Part shown: one piece after another, positions 33,396 through 45,975 of the stretch
How the letters are laid out: each line of letters begins with the position of its first letter
Numbering within the stretch: the first letter of the stretch is position 1
Program-made: the position numbers and the translations under genes
Notes under the pieces: model-generated
Database searches by the model: none
What the model saw: only the letters and a program-made list of their open reading frames with translations
What the model was told of the DNA's origin: nothing
Source: Podocnemis expansa
Taxonomy: Eukaryota; Chordata; Testudines; Podocnemididae
Direction of reading: 5' to 3'
DNA length: 64,000 bases
Assembly (NCBI GenBank): GCA_007922195.1
Contig: ML681995.1
Span: 21,719,978-21,783,977 of the forward strand

Positions 33396-33633
33396 AAAGC
33401 ATGTTAGTTTAGTCCAGCAAAATAAACAAGTAGTCTGGTGACACTTTAAAAGACTAGCAAATTTATTTATCACATGAGCTTTCATGGGAGAAATTCTCAC
33501 CTTGTCAGATGCTTGAAGATGTAAGTTCCCAATCTTCAAACATTTAACACACTAGGATTTTCTGCCATGACAGCTCATGCAATAAATAAATTTGTTAGTC
33601 TTTAAAAGTGCCACCAGGCTTCTTGTTTGTTTT
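33396..33633. mobile_element. Penelope-like inverted copy with 18-bp flanking duplication
   Basis: The left half reads the tail in reverse (CATGTTAGTTTAGTCCAGC, GTGACACTTTAAAAGACTAG, CATGAGCTTTCATGGGAG). The right half reads it forward (ATGACAGCTCATGCAATAAA, TTGTTAGTCTTTAAAAGTGC). The flanks 33378-33395 (CCATAAACTTCAAGTTCC) and 33634-33651 (CCATAGACTTTAAGATCC) match at 15 of 18 positions. The arms are separated by a short diverged loop. Confidence 0.8.
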
Positions 33634-33789
33634 CCATAGACTTTAAGATCCACCAAAGACCACCACTCCATTTCTAAAGTCCCCTGCACACTGCTGCATG
33701 GGGTATAGCTATGAAACATTGTGTCGCAGCTTTCAGGATATGAGGGCTTTACGTCTTTGACCAAAGCATTCTGCAATGGGGTGTCTACA

Positions 33790-34195
33790 TGAGATAAGGC
33801 CTGGATGGGCTAAGAGGGCTAGGTAGGCCTATGAACTGCCCACGCTGCACCTGGAAGAGGAGACAGCAGGGATTAATTAGATGAACCTCAGCTGGACAAG
33901 AACAGAAAGGGCCTGTATAAAACTTATGGGCTGAGAGTAGGGGGCTGCAGGCAAATAGCTTACAGTTGGGAGAAGGGAGATGTGTTTGGGCCTACAGACA
34001 CAAGCAGCCTTCAGTAACGACTTAATTCCCTCCTTCCAAGTAGTTGGCAAACTCAGAGATGGGGCAGAGCTGGAAAGGTATGAAAGCCTTGGGGTACAAG
34101 CCCCTCTATGGCATGCATACTCCCCTGGTGTAATTGGTCATCTGGAATGGTTCTTTTGGACAAAGAGAGATGGCCCTCCATGAAAAACCATGATA
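33790..34195 (+). mobile_element. Possible LTR-like fragment with TATA motif
   Basis: The run GATTAATTAGATGAACCTC then GGGCCTGTATAAAACTTATG has the layout of turtle LTR promoters (AATTAG block, then CTGTATAAA). I see no matching TG...CA ends or target duplication, so this is only suggestive. Confidence 0.3.
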
Positions 34196-34212
34196 AAAAA
34201 TGCAAGGCCTCC

Positions 34213-34550
34213 ATGGTTTGAACCTAACAACTGCTCTAATTTGCTGTTGCTGTATGACCTGATCCTATGTTTTACACCCCCTTGCATTTATTTTCATTCC
34301 ATCTGTAAATTCACCCATCTTCAAAGCATCTGACAAAGTGGGATTTTTCTCCCATGAAAGCTCATGCGAAAAATAAATCTGTTAGTCTTAAAGTGCCACA
34401 CAACTCCTTGTTTTTTTGGTTTTTTTTGTTTTTGTTTTTTGTTTGTTTGTTTGTTTTGTTTTGTTTTGGTTTGGTTTGGTTTGTTTTGGTTTGGTTTGGT
34501 TTGGTTTTTTTGCTGGACTAGACTAACACGGCTATCCCTTTGAAAATTGA
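34213..34550 (+). mobile_element. Penelope-like element, longest single-orientation copy
   Basis: The insert is flanked by an exact 10-bp duplication, CAAGGCCTCC (34203-34212 and 34551-34560). Its 3' half contains the full family tail: CATCTGACAAAGTGGGA, CTCCCATGAAAGCTCATGCG, AATAAATCTGTTAGTCTTAA, AGTGCCACACAACTCCTTG, then GCTGGACTAGACTAACACGG. The 5' part (34213-34310) lies upstream of the portion shared with the copy at 38738-38850. A simple T/G tract has expanded inside it. Confidence 0.8.
34408..34511. repeat. Expanded T/G tract inside the Penelope-like copy
   Basis: GTTTT, GTTTG and GGTTT units run for about 100 bases at the place where sister copies carry only about 10 T/G bases between CCTTG and GCTGGAC. 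Confidence 0.85.
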
Positions 34551-34972
34551 CAAGGCCTCCTGTGCCAGCTATAGTGTATGGGCAGGGATGTCCCTGAAAC
34601 AACCAGGGAATGATCAGAAGATTGCAAAGGCTACTCAAAGCCTCCCTCTAGGCCATGAGTACATTCCATCACCCCCAAAAGCACCGCACAGAATCTTATC
34701 CCTTAGCTCTGCAGGAGTGGCATTGAAAGAGCCTCTTAGAGAGCCTACAGGTAGCCTCCACTGGCATAGCCACAGTTGTCAAGAAGGAGATAACATCCAC
34801 GGGCATTGGTGGGACAGTTTATAAGCTCCTGAATATAACATTTAAAAGGTTGCACATGCTGCTGTGTGTTCTTAAAATCTAAACACCCTCAGCAGCTGTT
34901 TTATCCATTTGTGAGTTTGCAGTGCTAATGAGTTCCCGACAGAACTCAGTGGATTTACACATTGAACTCTTG

Positions 34973-35178
34973 CCTACATTAGAAAGGATTTGCTAGTGTA
35001 TATACAGATTTAGCTACACCAACACACCCTACTAGTGGAGGTGCAGTTGAAACTGGGGAGAGGGCTTTTGACAGAATAGCCTATTTCCATTCCCCTAAAG
35101 GAAATAAGGTGTTCTGGCAACAAAACAAAACAAAACAAAAGGCATCTACATTAGGAATTTTGCCAGTAAAACTGTAAC
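34973..35178. mobile_element. Decayed MITE of the TGTCTACACT type
   Basis: TTGCCTACATTAGAAAGGAT at the left and GGCATCTACATTAGGAATTT at the right resemble each other and MITE subterminal sequence (CTACACTAG, TTTGCTAGTGTATA). Termini and duplication are not clear. Confidence 0.35.
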
Positions 35179-37241
35179 TGTTAGGGGTGAGGTGTTTTTG
35201 TTTTACTTTTTTTCTTTTTTCAAACTGCTAACTGAAATAACAATGCTGGAAAAAAAATAAGAGGAAAGCACACCTGAAAGGAGAATGTAACATCCTGCAT
35301 ATAATGGAACCCGACACAGAGAGCAAAGCCCAACCTACCGCCTGTCTGCAGAAAATAAATATTTCTAGTCAGGTCATTATTAGTTACCAAGGAGATGACT
35401 AAATACAAAACAGTAGTAGAGGAAAAACTACATCACAAAAATGGAAAAAAAACCTTTTTCTTAAATGTCTAATATAGATAAGGAAACAGTACAAAGAACT
35501 GAAATTAAAGGCAATGCTTAATATTAACTTGTTTTATTTTCCAGTATAGCAAATCTTCTTTAAGATGGACTAAGTCTGATTCAGCTGCAGTGAAATGACT
35601 GATTTATAATACTCTGACTGGAGGGCTAAGGACACTTGCGATTGTTTTCCCCCATGTCTCTTTATGGCAGGCATATGATAATTGTAAGTCTTTCATTTGC
35701 ATGAAGCTTCCTTAGAAATCAAAGTCCAGAAAAATGAACCATTCTGAAGCTTTGCTTCTAAGAAGTGTGAATCCATGCAACTGGAAAATTTCTGACTCTC
35801 CTTTCTTAATGCACATCATCTATTTTTTTTTAAAAAGAACACGCAAAAATGTTCTGAACAGCAGTGGATAAAGTCATTTGTCTATGTGCATTTCTTTTTC
35901 ATTTAGACTGTTTTCAAACTTGAGTGCTTAAAGTTAGGCACCCAGATAAGTGGCCTGATTTTCAGAGGTTTTGACCACTCATAATTCCCATGGATATGAG
36001 TTGTGGTTACTGGCATGAGTAGAGGTCCACTGACACCAGGCTGTGGCTAAAAAAAAATACAAATTTACAGGAAAAGGAAAGAACTTCACATAAATCTATA
36101 TTAGATTCATTTTAATTAGAATCTTTCTTGCTCTTGCCTACTTTTTTTAGAGTCTCTGCATTGACTGTTCATTCTGTCTGATCTCCACTGCATTTTAAAT
36201 GAGACTCTTTTCCCCTAGCCCCAAGCACCTTCTTACAGACCTCAATTAAAACTATATATCCTTTCTATAGTTTTTTCTTCTAACAATTCTGTGGAATAGA
36301 GATTTATATCACTGTTATAAAATTATTCACTTGGTTTGAAAAACCAAAAAAAAAAAAAGTCATTTGCTATTCAGTTCTAAAGGGATTTTATGGTAATTTC
36401 TCACAGAACCCAGGTCATTTCACCTCTCTTCAGTTCTCTGGGATTTTCTATGTCTTCATACTCATGCATAAGTAGAAGGTTAAACTCAAAGATCAGAGGT
36501 GAGTCAGGCTTAAGAAAACCCACAGTGCTTCAGTGGCTTTGGAATTAGGTAAAACAACTTATTGCCAAAACATGGTATTATAGAATCTGATTTATTCTCG
36601 TCCTCTCTGCTCACTTGTGACAGGCTGCTACCCAGATCCACTCCAGTGTGCCACTGTGGCCCTCTAATCCCCATTCCTGAACCTCGATTTACCCCGCTTT
36701 GCCAAGCAACCACTCACTCCTGAGTCAGCTCACTACAGCCTCTGGTGTGAATTGGTCCCAAGCGCTGTGTGTGTGCTGTCTGGCTACTCGAGGGACAATC
36801 CCCAGGTGAGTAGCCCTGACTGCAGTTAACCCACCAAGAACCACTGTCTACGGAGATTGAGACCCACTCCCAACCACCATACACTCATGTCTGTCCAGTT
36901 AACAATGAAATGGATCATGTCCAGCCTTCTTCACTCACAGCTTTAGATAAAACAGCTACAAGTTAATTGATCAGATTATAATTCTAAGTGAGAATTTGGC
37001 CAACCATGGCAGAATCACAATACAAATGAGACAGGAGTGACCTAAGCAAATAAAAGGTAAAACATGCGTACTACCTGAAGATCTTTACTTAAACTGACCT
37101 CATAGTCCAAGTTTATGTTTAAGATGTTCAGCTGTCAAATATTTGTATAGCCAGTCTCTGCCTGAGACCAGGCAGGGCCCAGATCTTGCTTGAAGTTGTT
37201 TCAAGATGGAGGTTACCAAGCAAAAAGCCACCAAAAGCTTC
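35179..37241. other. Unique stretch with one possible old repeat
   Basis: About 35918-36010 (GCTTAAAGTTAGGCACCCAG, AGTGGCCTGATTTTCAGAGG) matches an old sauropsid repeat from memory. The remainder, including an A-run at 36347-36358, shows no feature I can support. Confidence 0.45.
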
Positions 37242-37244
37242 TAA

Positions 37245-38188
37245 GGCTATGTTCACACAGGGAGGGCTTGCTTTGAAACAAGAGGTTTTGAAACAAGCTG
37301 TTTTGAAATAACGCTTTATTTCGAAACACCTTATTTCAAAGGACAAAAACAGTGTCCTCGAAATAAGGGAGCAAAATAGCATGTCAACAGTGTGAACACG
37401 CTATTTCGCTTGGGAAGGGGACTGCAGGCACCCACAGGGTGCAGTGCAGAGGGGCGCTGCACCCCACGAGTGCCTGCAGAGGGCTGCAGGCATCCGCGGG
37501 GTGCGGCGCCTGGCTGCACTGCACCCTGTGGGTGTTTGCAGCCCTCTGCAGGCACCCGCCAAGTGAGGCACAGCGGGCGCCTTACCCCGGGGGTTTAAAG
37601 CCCAGTCTGCTCCCAAACCTGGCAGCGGGTCCTGGGCGCCCGGCTGGAGCCCACTGCTGCAGGGGACGGAGTGAGCGCCGGCCCCGGAATCCCGAGCACC
37701 CCCGCAGAGTGCAGCGCACCCCCTGTGCCGGCACCCGCGGAGTGCAGTGCAGCCAGGTGCTGCACCCTGCGGGTGTCCGCTGTCCCCTGCAGACACCTGC
37801 GGGGTGCAGTGCCCGTCTGCGCTGCACCCTGTGGGTGCCTGCAGTCCCCTCCGCCGGCCAGCGGAGACCCGTCAGCACCCTGGCCAGGTGCTGAGGGGGC
37901 AGCCCTTCCTCCCAGGGTGCTTAGCACCCTGGGGGTAAGGTCACATGCTGTTTCGGAACACTTTGTTCCGAAACAACATGTCTGCACAGGGCTGTTTCGA
38001 AACCAGTGGTTTCGAAACAACCCTGTTTTGAAACCAAACGAGGTTTTAGTCGTTCTGAAAGAACGGCGGCCATTTCGAAACAAGCAGTTTGCTTGTTTCG
38101 AAATGGCCATGCGTTGTGTGGCCATGGCAGTTCTTATTTCGAAACAACCTCTGTTGTTTCGAACTAAGAAGTGTGTGTGAACATACCC
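37245..38188. mobile_element. 944-bp MITE of the TGTGTTCACACA group with GC-rich core
   Basis: The ends GGCTATGTTCACACAGG and GTGTGTGAACATACCC are inverted repeats, flanked by TAA at 37242-37244 and 38189-38191, as in Harbinger transposition. The outer 150-250 bp are rich in TTTCGAAA and TTATTTCGA words. The 540-bp middle is strongly GC-rich and repeats GGGTGCAGTGC, CTGCACCC and GCAGGCACCC in both orientations. Long overlapping frames (up to 225 codons on the minus strand) come from this composition. No transposase motif is visible. Confidence 0.88.
38068..38108. repeat. Perfect 19-bp-arm palindrome in the MITE
   Basis: The left arm 38068-38086 (GGCCATTTCGAAACAAGCA) and right arm 38090-38108 are exact reverse complements separated by GTT. 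Confidence 0.95.
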
Positions 38189-38737
38189 TAAGTGTCTCTC
38201 TTTGTTTCCATTTCCCTTAACTCTCCCCTTCTGAGCAGAGGTGATATCTTTGTCCTGTCTGAGCCCTCTCAATTAGCATATCTTTCTTGCCTTCTCTGCG
38301 TACTTCCTTGCTTCCTCTCAACTTTTGTTGTTTACACATTGCTAGAAGAGAGTTCTGTCTGTCTCCCACTCCCTGAGAAATGTTACCCATCTGTACGTGT
38401 GCATGAGGCTGTAGGAAACAGATTGTTATAGTAATCATGTAAAATAGGTTATGAGCATCCATAAAGAAACCTTGTGTGGCATAACTAGCATAAAAACATA
38501 CAGTCCTGGTATATAAGTAAACAGAAAAATCATACATATTTTAATCCAGGGTGCACATATGTGCATCCTCTAACACCACTCAACCCATGTCTCTCTCCCA
38601 CTCTTTTCAACATAACCTAGGACTAATAAGCCAAGCAGGATACTGGGCCTTGACAACGTACGAGGCAAGAAGAATGATTTCTGAAAAGCAAACTGGCACC
38701 AGGGGGGTGCACTATATATTTAGCTGATATTCTGTAA

Positions 38738-38850
38738 GTTCACCCATCTTCGAAGCATCTGAGGAAGTGGGATCTTCTCCCACGAAAGCTCATGCAAAAA
38801 ATAAATCTGTTAGTCTTAACGTGCCACACAACTCCTTGTTTTTTTTTCCC
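38738..38850 (+). mobile_element. Penelope-like 3' tail fragment
   Basis: It contains GTTCACCCATCTTCGAAGCA, CTGAGGAAGTGGGATCTTC, CCCACGAAAGCTCATGC and TCTGTTAGTCTTAACGTGCC, and stops at the T-run after CTCCTTG without the final GCTGGACTAGAC block. I did not find its duplication. Confidence 0.75.
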
Positions 38851-39210
38851 ATTGAGCCCCATTGCTCCATTTTTAGTCTCTTTAATTAATTATACTAATT
38901 GATCACTTCATCTTTTCCTTTTTTTTATCATGTTTTCTGTTCCATGTGAGAAGGGCAGAATCTGCAAGGTGAGCACAGAAAATAGCTAAGACTAATGGTG
39001 CAGCTTGTCTGGTGTCTTTCTCCAACAGTGACTTGTACAAGATGTTGGAGGTATACAAGGCTCATAATGAACAATTATGCCTTTATATGCCTATATAGGA
39101 AGGTTCTTCTGAAACTCAGGCAGCAATTGGTACAGCAGGAGCTGGATTATGTTTCTTCAGAATAAATGATTATTGTATACTTGGTTAGAGAACTGATGGA
39201 CTTTAAATGG

Positions 39211-39213
<3 letters not shown>

Positions 39214-39242
<29 letters not shown>
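39214..39242. repeat. CT microsatellite
   Basis: An uninterrupted CT dinucleotide run. Confidence 0.95.
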
Positions 39243-39244
<2 letters not shown>

Positions 39245-41237
39245 AATAATGGTGTGAACAGCTTGCTGAAGCCCTACTAACTTTTCAATGGATGTTAGCT
39301 TCCATGCTTTTTATCCTTCTGTGACTGGATTCACTCTTGTCAGATGTGAATCCAAGAATACTGGTTTGAAGGCATACATTTTATGCAACAGCTTGCAAGC
39401 TCTGTGTACAAAATCCAGTGAGGCATTGTGAATTTTACATACTGCTTTGAAAATTGACCCTTAAATGTCATGTGAATTCTTCCCTTGAAAGAGCAGAAAG
39501 CATTAACCTTCTCTAAAAAGGGAGGGGGAAAAAAAGCTGGGCACCTACTTGTCTGTCTGATGTGCATTTTCCCCCTCTGGTTAGGTTCCTTATTTGATAT
39601 GCTGAATCATTAACATTGTTTATGTCTTTTATAGATGTAGCTGCATGTGGCTTCTCTAGAAGATTAAAAAAAGCCTTCCTAGAACTTCATGCAAACCTGC
39701 TTTCTTGCTTGAGGGAAAAATACACTCATTAGAAGTGTTCAACAACTCAGCTGAACTAAGAAATGTTTTATGATGCCATATCTAAGTGGTTTTCAGTGTG
39801 GTAGATATCTGGTTACTTTCCAGACGTAGACTGTAGTATATAGGACATTATAATTTATAACCAAAGCCACCAAAACTAAAATAATTATTTGTAATACACT
39901 TTCCATTGTGGTCTTGATGAACTGAAACAATGTAATTGTTTGATCTTGTTCTCAAGATTCAGGTTGTCTGGGTCTCAAAAAAAATGTGATGGTTTATGAA
40001 TAGGCTTTTCTTTTAGTCTGCTAGGCTTTTGGTCTAACTTTCACTGCAACAAAACAATTGAAAAGATCATGTGGGTTTTTATTCCATTTTGGCAGTGATA
40101 CTGTAGTGAATGAGGTCTCAGATTTTTCCAGTGTTTTCTTTATTGCATTTTTGCTTTGATTTTCCAAGTTACTTTTGCTCCTAGTGCATGAAATTTCTCC
40201 CCTGTCCCCCTGATGACTCTGTGTAGTGTCTAAATGCATAATAATAAACATATATACTCCTTTGTTCATGACAGGTCTGCTGGAGCAGGTTGGTGCTATG
40301 CAAGTTTGCCCATGTCTTTTTAACATTATACAGGGGAAGTGTATAACTGTAGGCATAAATCTGCAACACACATTTTGCCATATATTTTTGATCAGTGGGT
40401 TATGAGCTTTTAAATGAAACCTCACAAGGCATGCCTTGTGTAAAGATTATTACACGAGCATGTAGGTAGTGAATACAGGGATGCATTACAACTACCCAAA
40501 TTTCCCCTTGAATTTCAGTACAAAAATTGTTAACATCCCTGCTCTTATTACTATGTATTTTATGTGCTGTGGTAGCAACTAGCATCTCTGGCTGGAGCAG
40601 GGGTGTCATTGTGATAAGCATTGTGGACAAGTGTAACAAAAACATGTGCACCATTAGCACAGCACTGGAATCAGTGGGAGTTCTACCACTGACTTCAAAG
40701 AGTGTTGGAGCAAACCCTTCCTTGCCTACATGACTATGAGTTATCTCCTGTCTTTCTGCGAACAGTGCTAGCTATGCAGTATGGTCTGGCCCTTTCCCCA
40801 GGGCCAGCATTACACCAAAGCTCAGTATCTGTTACTAAACCCTAGATCTAGCTATTCAATCTCCTTCCTGCTTTGATGAAACTGACCTGTTTTTCATCTA
40901 TCTATATTACTAACATTCCCATATGTCTTGCTGAACACATTTAATGGGAAACAAGCCTGTTTCAAATGCCCTTATTTACCACACTTAACAAAAAAAAAAA
41001 AAAAAATCCCCAACAAAAAACAAAACACTTCATTGTTTCTGAACTTGCAAATGTGGCATAATGGTTTCTCTCTGCACTTACTTGTGGAACCAAATCAATT
41101 TTTTTCCCATGGCCACCCACTACTATTAACTCATCTTCTGTAATATACTACACATTTGCCATTAGGTCTGGCAGAAGAGAGAAATTATTTTCATACATAA
41201 ATACTTCTATCCGGCAAGGTATAGATTAAGAGTTTTG

Positions 41238-41268
41238 GTTGTTGTTGTTGTTGTTGTTGTTTGTTGTT
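41238..41268. repeat. GTT microsatellite
   Basis: A near-perfect GTT trinucleotide run. Confidence 0.95.
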
Positions 41269-42309
41269 AAGATCTCATTTTCATTGGGAGGAGAGAATCA
41301 TTTGACAAAGCTATTTTAAAAGTAGATAAATTTTAAAATGATAATGGAAAACAGTCCTCTAGAACCAGTCTAATCATGAAGCATTCTTTATAGTCATATA
41401 TTATGTACATATATAAGCAGAGTAGAATGTGACATATGAACAAAACAAAATGAAGAACCAAAGATGTCAGGAAAATTTTCATGTCTTGAAAGGACCTTTC
41501 CAGTGATTAACACACTTTTATATTTTCTGCATGTGATTCCATCAGGACTAGGAGCTAATCCCATGACTGGAATGAGGTGGGTCAGTGATTGACATCAAAA
41601 GAAAAAAGGAAATGGGAGTAAGCAGTTCTCCAGGAACTTTAGTATAGAGACAAGCATCCATCCCAGCACTTCCAGGTGCAGCTCTGTGCAACTTTCTATG
41701 CTAACTAACAGAGCTCTGAAGGAAACATATTTAAAAAGATGTTGTTTATTTTGCAAAGTCATCTTAGCAGATCCTAGTTCACTGTCACCCTCCTGTAACA
41801 GAGAGGGATCACCTTTATTAATGGATCACCTCAGGCTTTTTCAAGTGTCAAGCTGTCTGCCAGAGGCTGTAATGCTTTCCCCATAAAGAAACCAGGCATA
41901 AGTGGTCTCTAATGCAAAAGCCATCAGCTGAAGCTGACTCACTCTGGCTGTAATGCCCTTGAGGCAGGAACAGCTACCTCCGGAGACCAGTACTGGATAA
42001 GAGCTGTTTATTATTCTACCCATGTTCTGACCTCGCCTCTCTCCTGCTCTCTGGTGAGTATGTCAATCCCTTACTAAGACAGCAAAGGGCTCTTTCCACA
42101 AATGTTGCACAGATGATGTGCATGAAGCACTATATCTTTCATTTCACATTGCACCCTATAAATACTTGACTGAGTTCTTCAATACAAAACAAATACTATA
42201 GGGTTATTATTTACTGGGTCTTTCCTCCAAGATTGTTCATATTCCTTGTCCACATGTGACAGTGAACAAGTTACAATACCTTCCACTATTCACTCTCAAT
42301 GCCCTATAT

Positions 42310-42516
42310 CAGTGGTTCCTGACTTTTTCTCTGCTGTGGCACACCTTAATACCTTTAATTATGTTAAGGCACACCACTATAATAGTCTCCCAATGAACTC
42401 ATGAGTATTCATGAGGCAGTCCAGAACTCTGAGAAGTTTTTCAAAGCATTCTGTGGCACACCTGCTCAGGCCTGATGGCAACCTGTGTGCCATGGCACAC
42501 TGGTTGGGAAACACTG
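42310..42516. mobile_element. hAT-type MITE with exact 8-bp duplication
   Basis: The ends CAGTGGTTCCTGACTTTTT and GGTTGGGAAACACTG are inverted repeats. The flanks are exact CCCTATAT copies at 42302-42309 and 42517-42524. GTGGCACACCT and its relatives recur inside. The 146-codon frame at 42485-42925 begins in this element's end and shows no known domain. Confidence 0.92.
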
Positions 42517-42524
42517 CCCTATAT

Positions 42525-45420
42525 ATTCATATCTAATGCAACATGGGCCAATTTCTAATTTAAATCACACAGTTTCCTTGAATGCAAACACTTTCACATT
42601 TCAAGGAGATTATATTTGTTTTCTGCATTCCAAATATGCTTCTATGGTTTTGGTTTCAGAATGGATTCAAAACCAGAAGAGGACTTCATTTCCAAATCTA
42701 GTGGAGTGCCAAAGTTTCCTGAACTTTAGCAAAACCAGTGTGAATATCAGGTTTGTAACAAACAAAGTTTGGGTAGGATTTGCATGGTTTCAGCATCTGC
42801 GTGGACGTTTCACACTCACAGTATGCATAGTCATTGCAACAGATATTACACAATGTCGTAGAGCATCTTATATCAACTTTATACTGGTTCAGATCAGCTA
42901 CACAGTAGACAATGGACATTTTTAATAAAAATTATAACCCTGAACTGACAGGGGCCCCTCATTTTTATCTAGAAACTCCCATGAACCTTTAACCAGTGAG
43001 ACCTGAAGGATTTGAAGGGCTGGGGTTTGCCATAATCTTTGTCTGGAGAAACAGGGCCAGCTAAGCTTATATAGGCATATAACACACTATTTATTTTTTT
43101 TTATTTTATTGTGCACCTTTTCTGTAATGCTTTGGTCCTAAAACAAAAGTACTGTGCTCTCTGGAAATCTGTCTGGTGTCTGTAAAACACTGACTTTGTC
43201 CCTGAGAGAAAACAAATTGCAGGGTCTGAGTTCAGGTCAGACCTCTTGGGGTAATCACAGAGAATTTGGCTGCAGGCTGAGAGACACAGGTCTCTGCCCA
43301 GAATGAGAAGATGGCTGGGGCCTGGGACCTCAGGAGGGGGCATCCCTTAAGTAGTCCACAAAGTGGGTCAGAGGTGTATTTATCCCCAAGCTATGAAACC
43401 TAGTTCTTGTAACTTTCTTCCTTCTTCAGGATGCCTGATTTTAATTTCAGCTCTTAGCTTCCTTTCCATCTTTGATACTTCAGCTGTCATACTTGTATTA
43501 TATCCGCATGGACATGGTGGCTGCAGCAGTAATTACACTGTTCTCTCATTTGCAGCTGCTGAAAACTGTAATTTAATTGCAACTGAGATTAAGGTCAAAT
43601 AAGAAAAGACTTCAGAGAGTGGACTGACATATTTATAGGGATGATGGGAGAAACAGGAAGAATTGGCACCAGGACATACCAAAGTTCAGCTCTGAATCTG
43701 GCCCAATTTGCTTTATTCTCACCCCCAGACTGACCACCTCTCTCCACATCAGGTAGATTCTCATTTGCAACCCACAAACTCCCAAATTTGGTCAACGTAG
43801 TTGACATTTGCTTTGCTTCTGCATGTGCCAGTGAGAATGTGGGTAAGTCACCAACCACCAACAGCAGTGGGGGGGAAGATTTGAAGTGTGGGGCTGTGGT
43901 AATGTTGCAGAGCCCGGGCAGCACAAAGCAAAGGTGTGTGAGTATGGTGAGGAGGGCTGGTCAGTACATCAGGGAGGAGTCACATTAAATAGGGGCTAGA
44001 TTTGGGGAGGGGTTTAGGGAGAGGGAAACAGGCCCACTTAGTGCAGGGGCGGGGGTAGCACATCATGCCCCATTTTCGGCAGGACTTTGGACACAGCAGG
44101 TGTGGGGTAAGGAAGGATAATACCCCTGCCTTGCATGACACTCAGTACAGCAGGGAAGGCCTGGTCCATGTGGTTCTGTTGTCGGGCAAACACCCTGCTG
44201 AGAGTGAACGCCTTGTCTCTGCTTCCCAACTGCTGCTTACGGCTGAGCTTACTATAATCCTGCTATAATGGGCCACCAGTGGGTGTGTGGCAGGGGAAAG
44301 TGGGTGCTGCATATCTGCTTGTGGTCTGTGGTGGGTAGGAAACTTGAAGGGGGGTATTAATAGTGCTCAAGGGACTGGCAATGGTTTGTTTTTGGGACTG
44401 TAAGGGCTCAGAAGGTGTTGGAAGGAGAATATGGAGGGTGTCAGTAGGGCTGGGTATTGGTGAGGCTGGGAGCAGGGGAGCTGAATGTGCCCTGAAATGA
44501 ATTTGAAAATGTTGGTGAGTATATGTCCCTTGAACAATCTTTCCAGGTTTAGAAATGTAATTGAAGTTTGGGGCTGATTCTCGCTGAAGACAATGAAACT
44601 GTCCCTGGCCAGGGCAACAAACCTAAGTGAAGACCAGAAAAATGGTAGGTTGCAATAGTGGAGCTTACCCCCAGTTTCAAGCTGATCACTGAGAGATGGA
44701 TCCTGAGCATGGTTTCAGAGGCTCAGGGAGAAATATTGGCTCCAGTGAAGTCAGTGGCCTGATTTCACCTCCCATGTCTAGTATTAAACAAATCCACCCT
44801 TAATGTTCTTTATATAGACCTTAATCCTACAATTCCTTTTTCATGTCTCTTAAAGGAATCATTCATATTCACACACTCTTCTTTTTAACCTTTTGCACTC
44901 AGGTGAGTCTTTCAGTTTTTGCAGTACATCATCTTTAAAGACACCTGCAACTCTCTCTCCTTCATGAAAGCTTTATTTTTCTCATAATTCTCCTAAAGAA
45001 CAGGAGAGATACTAATGATGATATTTCCAGCATCATTACGATGAAGTCCTTTAGCTCATACTCACACTTTTCCAAGATGGTGCTTCTATCAGTTTTGTGT
45101 TTCCACAAACAGAAAAGACAGATACACTAAAAAGGTATGCCAGGCCTAAAGTGGTGAAATTCCTGGGTATACCAGGTAAGTCAGGCACTGTGAGATCACA
45201 TAACCAACCAGCCATTGAACAGCAACGTTATTACTTGGCTTTCATAAGTGAGTTATAGAAGGACCATCTCCAAATCCCTCTCTGTTAAAGCAAGTTGCAC
45301 TGAGGGCTTTGGAAACTAACCACCAATTTCTACCCCACCCCCTTTCTTTCTACAGCTCAAATAAAGAAACCTCAATGATAATAGTATGGGTTCTTCTGTG
45401 GAAGCCCTATACACAGTGGG
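42525..45420. other. Mostly unique sequence, no gene recognised
   Basis: A short frame starting at 42661 (MDSKPEEDFISKSSGVPKF, then stop) follows a pyrimidine-AG sequence, but I cannot link it to any gene. About 43090-43340 has LTR-like wording (TTTATTTTATTGTGC) without defined ends. Nothing else is supported. Confidence 0.4.
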
Positions 45421-45975
45421 TGTTCTGGCCCAGTTTGTGTCCGGTGTAGGTACCTGAAATGGCATGCTGGGTGACAGCAGAGTCCGGGAGCCCCTCTAGT
45501 TATAGCCAGGTTCAACCCTCAGTAGGACCGGTCCACCAAATAGTCTTAAATCCCTTCTGGGTGTGGCAGGGCTCCCTAATCAGCAGTCCTGAGCAGGACC
45601 ACAGTCCTGGAGTCCCCTTAGGATGGCAGGGTTCTGCTGAGGATGGGGGCTGGCCGTAACTTATCCTAAAACCCCTCTGGGCACAGCCATGTTCTCCAAA
45701 GGCCACTGCAGAGCCATCCTATAGTCTCAAAGCCCTTCTGGGAACATTATGATTCAGCAACACTGCGGTACTGGAGTCTTCCTAGCAGGACCTGGGAGCA
45801 AATATTGTTCCTTTCTTGTCCCTCCCTCCACCCTTTGCTGAAGCATCACTGGATTTTTAAGCTTCTCTTCTTGCCTGGGACTGTGCGGCCTGCCTGATGG
45901 GGAGGCATCTTTCTGGCCACTGGAGAAGCTGAGGGCTCCCTCTGTGATGGAGCGGGGTTGGTAAACTCCATCACA
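45421..45975 (-). mobile_element. LTR-like element, minus strand
   Basis: Plus-strand ends TGTTCTGGCC and ACTCCATCACA give TG...CA termini. Near-matching 5-mers flank them (GTGGG at 45416-45420, GTTGG at 45976-45980). GGATTTTTAAGCTTC near 45850 supplies a TATA-like motif on the minus strand. Degenerate tandem units with the core AA(A/T)(C/G)CC(C/T)(C/T)TCTGG occur about every 60-120 bp (45550, 45670, 45730). Related sequence occurs at 6915-7277. Confidence 0.5.

Larger units (their letters stand above)
38851..42301. other. Long unique stretch with microsatellites only
   Basis: It includes a CT run (39214-39242), an A-run (40989-41006) and a GTT run (41238-41268). The minus-strand frame of 134 codons at 40021-40425 has no recognisable domain and overlaps another open frame. 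No repeat family with defined ends was seen. Confidence 0.5.

Noticed and set aside
37595..38272. 225-codon minus-strand frame
   Set aside because: It runs across the GC-rich tandem core and the right end of the MITE at 37245-38188. The frame has no known motif and is mirrored by long frames in other registers.
40021..40425. 134-codon minus-strand frame in unique sequence
   Set aside because: It has no domain, no signal peptide and no homologous frame in the window. Its length is within chance expectation for 64 kb read in six frames.
42485..42925. 146-codon plus-strand frame and a short MDSKPEEDF frame within its span
   Set aside because: The long frame starts inside the end of a hAT MITE and has no recognisable domain. 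The short frame stops after about 22 codons and I could not link it to a gene.
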